DNA of 64,000 bases, taken from Gammaproteobacteria bacterium HGW-Gammaproteobacteria-13. GTDB lineage: Bacteria; Pseudomonadota; Gammaproteobacteria; Pseudomonadales; Pseudomonadaceae. The notes beneath the pieces were generated by a model. That model searched no databases, was not told the DNA's origin, and saw nothing but the letters and a program-made list of their open reading frames with translations. Every line of letters begins with the position of its first letter. Positions within the stretch are counted from its first letter, which is position 1. A program made the translations under genes and the position numbers. Positions 58,241-64,000 of the stretch are shown here, in pieces. The stretch spans positions 248,001 to 312,000 of the forward strand of contig PGZH01000004.1 in the NCBI GenBank assembly GCA_002840155.1. The letters are read 5' to 3'.

Positions 58241-59470
58241 TCAAATACCTTTGCGCCCTGGGTCCTCTGGCAGCTGTTCTTCTTCAATATCTTCCAGCTT
58301 CAACTCCAACCCCCACTCTCCCGCCGAAGCAGCGGGCGCCGCAGGTGCAGCAGGCGTCGGTGCGGCGGCCGCTGGCGCGGGCGCAGCGGCAGGTGCTGAG
58401 GTGCCTGGGTTGTCGCGATAGAGTTTGAGCTTGAGGCGTACGTTGTTCGCCGAGTCAGCGTTTTTCACCGCTTCTTCTTCATCAATCGAGCCATCGTTGA
58501 CCAGGTCGATCAGCGCCTGATCGAAGGTTTGCATACCGAGGTTTTTCGACTTTTCCATGATCTCCTTGATCTCGGAAAACTCATTGCGCTTGATCAAATC
58601 ACGAATGGTCGGCGTGCCCAGCAGCACCTCCACCGCCGCCCGGCGCTTGCCGTCGATGGTCTTGACCAGGCGCTGGGAGACGAACGCCTTGAGGTTGTTG
58701 CCCAGGTCATTGAGCAACTGCGGGCGGCGGTCTTCGGGGAAAAAGTTGATGATGCGGTCCAGCGCCTGGTTGGCGTTGTTGGCGTGCAGGGTGGAGATTG
58801 CCAGGTGGCCGGTGTCGGCAAAGGCCAAGGCATGCTCCATGGTTTCGCGGTCGCGGATTTCGCCGATCAGGATTACGTCCGGCGCCTGACGCAGGGTGTT
58901 CTTCAGTGCGGCGTGGAAGCTGCGGGTATCCACCCCCACCTCACGCTGATTGATGATCGACTTCTTGTGCTTGTGCACATACTCCACCGGGTCCTCGATG
59001 GTGATGATATGGCCGCCGCTGTTACGGTTGCGGTAGTCGATCAGCGCCGCCAGCGAGGTCGATTTGCCCGAACCGGTGCCGCCAACAAATAGCACCAGGC
59101 CGCGCTTCTCCATCACCGTTTTGAGCAGCACTTCCGGCAGCTTGAGGTCTTCGAATTTGGGAATTTCCATCTTGATATTGCGCGCGACAATCGACACCTC
59201 GTTGCGCTGTTTGAAGATATTGATGCGAAAACGGCCAACGCTGGGAATGGAAATCGCCAGGTTCATCTCCAGCTCACGCTCGAATTCCTCACGCTGCGCG
59301 CTATCCATCACCGAATCAGCAATGGCTGCCACCTCGCCGGCCTTGAGCGGCTCGGCGCTGAGCGCCTTGAGCACGCCATTGAACTTGGCGCAGGGCGGCG
59401 CACCAGTGGAAAGATAAAGGTCGGACCCGTCCTGGCTGGACAGGATTTTCAGCATGGCGTTGAGGTCCAT
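58241..59470 (-). CDS. PilT/PilU-family type IV pilus retraction ATPase with Ala/Pro-rich tail
   Basis: A 409-residue secretion ATPase. It has Walker A GGTGSGKST (about 130-138), the Asp box IITIEDPVEY, Walker B DVILIGEIRD (198-207) and the His box TGHLAISTLHANN (220-232). The N-terminal GSDLYLSTGAPP is typical of PilT/PilU. The core resembles PilU more than PilT. The last 55 residues add an Ala/Pro-rich linker ending in an acidic EDIEEEQLPEDP tail, which neither classic protein has. No other pilus gene is adjacent. It may power twitching as an accessory motor. Confidence 0.85.
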   Translation of the reverse strand: MDLNAMLKILSSQDGSDLYLSTGAPPCAKFNGVLKALSAEPLKAGEVAAIADSVMDSAQREEFERELEMNLAISIPSVGRFRINIFKQRNEVSIVARNIKMEIPKFEDLKLPEVLLKTVMEKRGLVLFVGGTGSGKSTSLAALIDYRNRNSGGHIITIEDPVEYVHKHKKSIINQREVGVDTRSFHAALKNTLRQAPDVILIGEIRDRETMEHALAFADTGHLAISTLHANNANQALDRIINFFPEDRRPQLLNDLGNNLKAFVSQRLVKTIDGKRRAAVEVLLGTPTIRDLIKRNEFSEIKEIMEKSKNLGMQTFDQALIDLVNDGSIDEEEAVKNADSANNVRLKLKLYRDNPGTSAPAAAPAPAAAAPTPAAPAAPAASAGEWGLELKLEDIEEEQLPEDPGRKGI

Positions 59471-59613
59471 AACGAGATTTCCCGCGAGTTGGATTTATTA
59501 CGTTAGGCCAAGATTACGCATCGCTCCCGAGAAAATCGGCGCGTGCCCGGCTCAAGCGCTAAGCGGCTGAAAATACTGGCACAATATGCCAATTGAATTC
59601 CGAGGAGCCCGTC

Positions 59614-59892
59614 ATGCCAAAGGCAATGGCCCGCCATATTCTGGTGAAAACCGAAGCAGAAGCCGCCGCACTGAAAAAGCGTATTGCCGCCGGCGAGGCG
59701 TTTGACGTGCTGGCGCGCAAATACTCAACCTGCCCCTCCGGCAAGAAAGGTGGCGATCTGGGTGAGGTGCGTCCGGGACAGATGGTGCGCGCCATCGATC
59801 AGGTGATATTCAAAAAGCCGGTGCGTGAAGTCCACGGCCCGGTTAAAAGCCAATTTGGCTACCATCTGGTGCAGGTTTTCTACCGCGAGTGA
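59614..59892 (+). CDS. ppiC: Parvulin-type peptidyl-prolyl isomerase
   Basis: A 92-residue single-domain parvulin. It has ARHILVKTEAEAAALKKRI at the start, FDVLARKYSTCPSGKKGGDLGEV in the middle and VKSQFGYHLVQVF at the end, the full fold with catalytic His and Cys residues in place. There is no signal peptide, so it acts in the cytoplasm like E. coli PpiC. CGAGGAGCC precedes ATG 59614. The YjbR gene follows 7 bases later and is probably co-transcribed. Confidence 0.9.
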   Translation: MPKAMARHILVKTEAEAAALKKRIAAGEAFDVLARKYSTCPSGKKGGDLGEVRPGQMVRAIDQVIFKKPVREVHGPVKSQFGYHLVQVFYRE

Positions 59893-59899
59893 CCCTGTT

Positions 59900-60268
59900 A
59901 TGACGCCCGAACACGTTGCTGCTTTTTGCCTGAGCCTGCCGGGCGCCCGTGAGGACATCAAATGGGGCGGCGTGCGGGTTTTCTCGGTGGCCGAGAGCAA
60001 GATGTTCGCCCTGTTTCACTTGGGTAGCCATGACGGCCTGGCCTTCAAAGTGGATGCCGAGCTGTTTCTCGGCTACTGCGACCGTCCCGGCATCCGCCCT
60101 GCGCCTTATCTGGCGCGCGCTCGCTGGATCAGCATGGCCGCACCCTACCCGCTAAGCGATGGCGAACTGCGCGAGCTGCTAACGCGCTCCCATCAGCTGG
60201 TGGTAGGCAAATTACCCAAACGCCTAAAGCTGGCCCTGTTGCTCGACCCGCCAGCAGCGGATTCGTAA
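59900..60268 (+). CDS. MmcQ/YjbR family protein
   Basis: A 122-residue YjbR-fold protein with CLSLPGAREDIKWGGVRVFSV and the later GIRPAPYLARARWISM segment characteristic of the MmcQ/YjbR family. The family has a double-wing DNA-binding-like fold but no confirmed role. ATG 59900 lies 7 bases after the ppiC stop. The frame opens upstream inside ppiC, but that start is unlikely. Confidence 0.8.
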   Translation: MTPEHVAAFCLSLPGAREDIKWGGVRVFSVAESKMFALFHLGSHDGLAFKVDAELFLGYCDRPGIRPAPYLARARWISMAAPYPLSDGELRELLTRSHQLVVGKLPKRLKLALLLDPPAADS

Positions 60269-60401
60269 CAGCCGCGTCATGCCGCTGTAACCCGCTCAAC
60301 GCAGACTGCGCTGGCGCTGGTCTAGCCCACCCACCTTTCGATCATTCTCGCGGTTAACGGTGACTGGAAGACTGGCCATTCCCCTATCCGGAGGCCACCC
60401 T

Positions 60402-61916
60402 ATGCATCGCTGCCTGTTGCCACTGCTGTGTTTCAGTACGCTTGCCCTATCCGCCCCGACCTTTGCCCAGGCAAACCCGGATGAACAGTTCAAACTGCTG
60501 GCACATAACGTATTCCTGCTGCCCAGCACGATAAAGCCGGGTTGGGGCCAACAGCAGCGCGCGGCGTTAATCGCTGAGGCGGCGTATATCAAGGGCCAGG
60601 ATGCAGTGATTCTCAACGAGCTGTTCGACAACCCAGCGTCGGCCATTCTGCTCAATGGTTTGCAAAGCCAGTACCCGTTTCAGACGCCCGTGCTCGGTCG
60701 TAGCCGCACGGGCTGGGATGCCACTCTGGGCGCCTATTCGGACACCACCCCGGAAGACGGCGGCGTGGCCATCGTCAGCCGCTGGCCAATCGAGCAACGC
60801 GTGCAGTATATCTACAGCCAGGGTTGCGGGGCGGATTACCTGTCCAACAAGGGCTTCGTCTACGTCAAACTCAATCGCAATGGCCAGGCCGTACATATCA
60901 TCGGCACCCACGCGCAGGCGGCGGACACCGGTTGCCCGGATGGCAAAGGCGCAGCGGTACGGGCCAGCCAGTTTGATGAGCTGCAGAACTTCATCAGCGC
61001 CCGCGGCATTAGCCTTGATCAGCTGGTGTTTATTGGCGGCGACTTCAACGTCATCAAGGACAGCAGCGAGTACCACGACATGCTCGCCCGCCTGCAGGTC
61101 AACGCGCCGGATAGCTATGCCGGCAGCGACACCACCTTTGATACCAAACGCAATGGCATCGCCAACTACCAATACCCCAACCATGCCCCGGAATACCTGG
61201 ATTACATCTTCCTTTCGCGCAACCACCGACAACTGCCGTTCTGGCACAACCAGGCCCTGGATACCCCGGCGCCACGCTGGACGGTCAACCTGGCGGGCGC
61301 GACCTGGCAATTTCAGGACTACTCCGATCATTCCCCGGTAGCCGGCTTTACCCGCGCCGACAGCACGACGCCAACCCGCGCCAGCAAGCCGCAGCAAAAC
61401 CTCTACGGCGAAGTGGTCTTGCAAAGCACCACCACCGGCAAAACCCTGCGCGCCGGCAGCAGCAAGGCCAACGACTGGGTGAAGATCAACGGCAACGGGC
61501 TGGAGCCAGAAAGCCTGTTCAGCCTGCGCAACTGGTATCACCCGGAGAGTTTCTGCATTCGCAGTGGCGACTACATTGAAGTCGAATCGCGCCGCCACCC
61601 GGGCTATTGGCTCAACTGGTGGCTGGGCGGTGGTGGCGGTAACTACGCCTATTACATGAAAGCAGGCGATTCATCCAACCAGCTACGCATCGAGCTAGCC
61701 AACAACAACGGCTGCCTCAAGGATGGCGACAACATCCGCCTGCGCGACCGCGACACGGTGCGCGGCACTGACTACTACCTGCAAAACTGGGCGTCCGGCA
61801 GCTGGAAAGAGCACCTGTACCTGTGGAGCAGCTCACCCGCCAATGCCGAACAGTTCCGCGTGCACCTCAAACGCCCGGCGCACTACCCGGACTGGAGCAG
61901 CAAGCTGCATTACTGA
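60402..61916 (+). CDS. Secreted sphingomyelinase-like phosphodiesterase with C-terminal accessory domain
   Basis: A 504-residue exported protein with a signal peptide ending at TFAQANP. Residues about 25-320 are an endonuclease/exonuclease/phosphatase fold of the sphingomyelinase C type. It has LAHNVFLLP, the metal-binding Glu in ILNELFDN, GTHAQ, GGDFNVIKD and the terminal DHSPVAGF. The remaining 170 residues, beginning YGEVVLQSTTTGKTLRAG, look like a beta-rich binding domain. Substrate could be sphingomyelin or a related phospholipid. CGGAGGCC precedes ATG 60402. Confidence 0.75.
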   Translation: MHRCLLPLLCFSTLALSAPTFAQANPDEQFKLLAHNVFLLPSTIKPGWGQQQRAALIAEAAYIKGQDAVILNELFDNPASAILLNGLQSQYPFQTPVLGRSRTGWDATLGAYSDTTPEDGGVAIVSRWPIEQRVQYIYSQGCGADYLSNKGFVYVKLNRNGQAVHIIGTHAQAADTGCPDGKGAAVRASQFDELQNFISARGISLDQLVFIGGDFNVIKDSSEYHDMLARLQVNAPDSYAGSDTTFDTKRNGIANYQYPNHAPEYLDYIFLSRNHRQLPFWHNQALDTPAPRWTVNLAGATWQFQDYSDHSPVAGFTRADSTTPTRASKPQQNLYGEVVLQSTTTGKTLRAGSSKANDWVKINGNGLEPESLFSLRNWYHPESFCIRSGDYIEVESRRHPGYWLNWWLGGGGGNYAYYMKAGDSSNQLRIELANNNGCLKDGDNIRLRDRDTVRGTDYYLQNWASGSWKEHLYLWSSSPANAEQFRVHLKRPAHYPDWSSKLHY

Positions 61917-61950
61917 TAGGCAGAGGGCGGTGGTAATAAGCCGCCGTTCG

Positions 61951-62005
61951 TGACGGGGCCTACTTGGCAGCCAGGGGGTATCTCCGGACGACCCATGCCC
62001 CGTCA
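61951..62005. other. Long-range inverted repeat between sphingomyelinase and hipA genes
   Basis: TGACGGGGC (61951-61959) and GCCCCGTCA (61997-62005) are perfect inverted arms 37 bases apart, between convergent stops. A shorter hairpin, GGCGG to CCGCC, lies just left. No T-run follows on either strand. It may be a structured terminator or the trace of a repeat; its role is unknown. Confidence 0.4.
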
Positions 62006-62020
62006 TCTGCTCTGAGCGTT

Positions 62021-63217
62021 TCAGCCAAAACTCTGGCTAAACGGCTGAGCGCTTGCTCGGATGGCCGTGGCCACCTGAGGTGCTTGTTCACAGAGCTCGG
62101 GAAAGCGCGCGAGCACCCTTTCATGAGCGGCTAACAAACGCAGAATGCGTGCCTTGGGCTGGTCGACATCACAGGTTTTGGCGAACTCCAACAGCCCTTG
62201 ACGTGAAGCGAACAGTGACTTGTTACCGAGCAGATCCAGCGCCAGCACATCGTCCGGGATATAGGCGGTGGTATTGACGATGTCATAGGCCGGGGCCAAG
62301 CGCGCATCACGCTGCGTCGGGTCGCAATAGAGCAAGCCAAAGTTCTTCAGGTGCGCATCACCATTACCGACGATGCAGCTCAGGGCCACGCTGTCGAACA
62401 GCTGATCAAGCGAACTGCGCAGGTGCTCCGTCGGGCAGAACAGGCGGATGGCTTTGGCGATGGCAGCGTAGCTTTTGCTGTATTTCTGCTCGGCAGATAG
62501 CCCCATCAGTGCCGCCATATCTTCAAAACCAATCGGGTTCTGCTGCTCATCACGGTCAAAGCGGCGCATGACAAACAGCCTGGCGTTATCTGACAGGTAG
62601 AACTCCGGGGTAGGAATGCCGGCTTCTTTGGCAATCGACATGCAGAGAAACTCATTGATCGCCAGGCCGGGAAACTCATCGCGGCCGCTCTTGATGATCA
62701 AGTCAGAGGTTTTGCTTGTGAATTTATGCGGCACAGACGCCGCATGTTCCGGCACCAGCACCTTGGGCTGAACGCCAGAAATGCCGGCGCGCAGAATGTA
62801 GCGGTCGACCAAATCGATAAAAATGTCCTCGGCACCGTCCCAGGTGAGGATTTCCTCCAGGCGCTCACCGGGAAACTGCTGGCGCAGCAATAACGCATCG
62901 ACGGCCTGAGAACTTACGAAGACCCGGCCAATAGGGGCGCTGCTACCTGAGAGCGCCAGCAGCAGCATCGGGTCGACATTAACGGTCTTGGCCAGGCGGT
63001 TACGCAGCTGTTCCAGCACATAGCCTTCGGGAAGATTCATCTGGAAAATCGGGTGCAGCTCGCGGCGGCGATACTCATCCATGCGCACAGGCATCAGCAG
63101 GCTGATCGCGGCACCTGCAGTCGCTTGGTCGGCATAGCGGAAAATGTAGTCTTCCGCACTGGTGAAGATTCGCCCGCTATCCCCTGCCGGCGTGCTGACC
63201 TGCAATGGCGTGCTCAC
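62021..63217 (-). CDS. hipA: HipA-family serine/threonine kinase toxin
   Basis: A 398-residue HipA-type protein. It has the N-terminal couple domain, then GISGVQPKV (146-152) where HipA binds ATP, FVMRRFDRD, and FEDMAALMG (231-239). The kinase catalytic loop is GNGDAHLKNF (284-293) with Asp287 and Asn292, and the AYD motif supplies Asp312. HipA of E. coli phosphorylates glutamyl-tRNA synthetase and causes persistence. GTG 63217 overlaps the hipB stop by 4 bases. The target of this one is not known. Confidence 0.88.
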   Translation of the reverse strand: MSTPLQVSTPAGDSGRIFTSAEDYIFRYADQATAGAAISLLMPVRMDEYRRRELHPIFQMNLPEGYVLEQLRNRLAKTVNVDPMLLLALSGSSAPIGRVFVSSQAVDALLLRQQFPGERLEEILTWDGAEDIFIDLVDRYILRAGISGVQPKVLVPEHAASVPHKFTSKTSDLIIKSGRDEFPGLAINEFLCMSIAKEAGIPTPEFYLSDNARLFVMRRFDRDEQQNPIGFEDMAALMGLSAEQKYSKSYAAIAKAIRLFCPTEHLRSSLDQLFDSVALSCIVGNGDAHLKNFGLLYCDPTQRDARLAPAYDIVNTTAYIPDDVLALDLLGNKSLFASRQGLLEFAKTCDVDQPKARILRLLAAHERVLARFPELCEQAPQVATAIRASAQPFSQSFG

Positions 63218-63465
63218 TCAAACACCCCCTGCACTTCTTCCAGCGTCGGCATGCTGGCAGGCACAACCGACAGCTCACAGCCGAGAGCACCCAGCACGCG
63301 GGCATAGGCCGTCATACCCACAGAAATGCTGCCCTTTTCCACGGCAATGACTTTTTGCCGCGTAAGCCCGGCAATATCTGCAAGCCCAGCTTGAGTCAGC
63401 CCACGGTTAAGCCTCCGCGCGCGGATCTGCTGGCCTAATCGCTGAGTAAGAAGTAGATAGTCCAT
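63214..63465 (-). CDS. hipB: HipB-family helix-turn-helix antitoxin
   Basis: An 83-residue XRE-type DNA-binding protein. The helix-turn-helix is IRARRLNRGLTQAGLADIAGLTRQKVIAVEKG. The C-terminal segment VLGALGCELSVVPASMP is the usual HipB dimer region. It neutralises HipA and represses its own promoter. The stop overlaps the hipA start. Two direct repeats at 63464-63480 and 63494-63510 just upstream are its probable operators. Confidence 0.88.
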   Translation of the reverse strand: MDYLLLTQRLGQQIRARRLNRGLTQAGLADIAGLTRQKVIAVEKGSISVGMTAYARVLGALGCELSVVPASMPTLEEVQGVFE

Positions 63466-63510
63466 GTTACGTATATGCGACCTTTGTTTGTAAATGTAAC
63501 GTATACGAAA
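63464..63510 (-). promoter_or_regulatory. HipB operator repeats
   Basis: ATGTTACGTATATGCGA (63464-63480) and ATGTAACGTATACGAAA (63494-63510) are imperfect direct repeats whose starts are 30 bases apart, about three helical turns. They cover the hipB start region and promoter, which fits self-repression by a HipB dimer pair. Confidence 0.6.
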
Positions 63511-63773
63511 CTAAAGCTAAGATCAAATCACCCGCTAGGGGGCATATGCCGCCGAATGACCTCTGCACGCAGCAAGCCTGCGGTTATTCAAACGGCGCCG
63601 TTACTGCTGAGATTGGAAGGCGCAGAGTTCTGATCAGCAGGCTGTGGCAAACGGCTGTCACGTTGCACACAGGGGTAGCCCTGCGCAAAGGCTGTACCTG
63701 GCAGCCTTGATCAACGACCATTGGCGAGGGCCAGGTTTGCCTGCCCCGCCCCACAGCTATTCAAGGCCATACC
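63511..63773. other. Intergenic space between hipB and LysR gene
   Basis: Apart from the operator repeats to its left and a possible AAGG ribosome site near 63762, I see no gene, RNA or repeat here. It should hold the divergent promoters of hipBA and the LysR gene. Confidence 0.5.
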
Positions 63774-64000
63774 GTGTTCTCCTCTGAGCGTTTGAAAGGC
63801 ATCGATGTATTCGTCTGCGTCGCCGAACTCGGCAGCTTTACTGCGGCGGCCGAACGCCTGAGCCTGACCAGTTCGGCGGTGAGCAAAGGCGTTGCACGTC
63901 TGGAAACCCGCCTCGGAATACGCCTTTTCGAACGCACCACGCGCCGGCTGGCGTTGACGGATGCGGGCACGGCCTTCTACCGAACCTGCACCCGAGTGCT
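63774..64000 (+). CDS. LysR family transcriptional regulator (cut by window end)
   Basis: The first 75 residues of a LysR regulator, starting with GTG 63774 (FSSERLKGIDVFVCVAE). The helix-turn-helix reads GSFTAAAERLSLTSSAVSKGVARLETRLG, followed by LFERTTRRLALTDAGTAFY. The pattern is of the common LysR/CrgA-like group. Effector domain and target lie beyond the window. It is divergent from hipBA. Confidence 0.85.
   Translation, partial: MFSSERLKGIDVFVCVAELGSFTAAAERLSLTSSAVSKGVARLETRLGIRLFERTTRRLALTDAGTAFYRTCTRV

Overview
The window looks like a chromosomal segment of a Pseudomonas-type gammaproteobacterium. The evidence is conserved operons in their usual Pseudomonas order: muxABC-opmB, liuRABCDE, a two-component pair divergent from dsbD/dsbE/dsbG (the dsbRS-dsbDEG layout), tamAB, katG and tpx, together with Pseudomonas-style palindromic REP elements and high-GC coding sequence. 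I cannot name the species. No rRNA, tRNA or CRISPR array was seen.

Layout. 1-2.1 kb: small housekeeping-type genes (YCII-like, membrane protein, GNAT, YdeI-like). 2.1-4.2 kb: an AT-rich island of minus-strand genes with no recognisable function, separated by one clear integron attC site (3535-3612) and one attC with a decayed 3' core (about 2685-2757). No integrase gene is visible, so this reads as an integron cassette array without integrase (CALIN-like), and it is the most unusual part of the window. 4.5-7.7 kb: a membrane-protein/HlyD/DUF2955 export operon. 7.7-13.2 kb: a sensor kinase and response regulator divergent from dsbD-dsbE-dsbG, with nested inverted repeats between them. 13.3-19.6 kb: SDR, retropepsin-like protein, katG, cupin, DUF1203 and dsbB genes. 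19.7-22.1 kb: two tandem TRAP-type binding proteins without permease genes, behind a good sigma-54 promoter match. 22.1-31.2 kb: the muxABC-opmB tripartite RND efflux operon.

31.4-40.8 kb: tpx, an alanine/glycine:cation symporter, tamA-tamB, a GNAT and xthA. 40.9-47.7 kb: a PstS-OmpA fusion, a family-3 binding protein, a TerC protein, an acyl-CoA dehydrogenase divergent from a LysR regulator, a small membrane protein and a short LMW-PTP-like protein. 47.8-57.4 kb: liuR-liuABCDE followed by acetoacetyl-CoA synthetase. Together these take isovaleryl-CoA through methylcrotonyl-CoA, methylglutaconyl-CoA and HMG-CoA to acetyl-CoA and acetoacetate, and then activate acetoacetate. Each gap larger than 90 bp in this operon carries a palindromic repeat. 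57.5-64 kb: a binding protein, a PilT/PilU-family ATPase, a parvulin, a YjbR protein, a secreted sphingomyelinase-like phosphodiesterase, a hipBA module, and the start of a LysR gene cut by the window end.

Most of the window is ordinary Pseudomonas core genome. The parts that stand out are the cassette island, its possible recombination site at 4150-4197, and its two-gene unit encoding a small hydrophobic protein plus a 72-residue partner.
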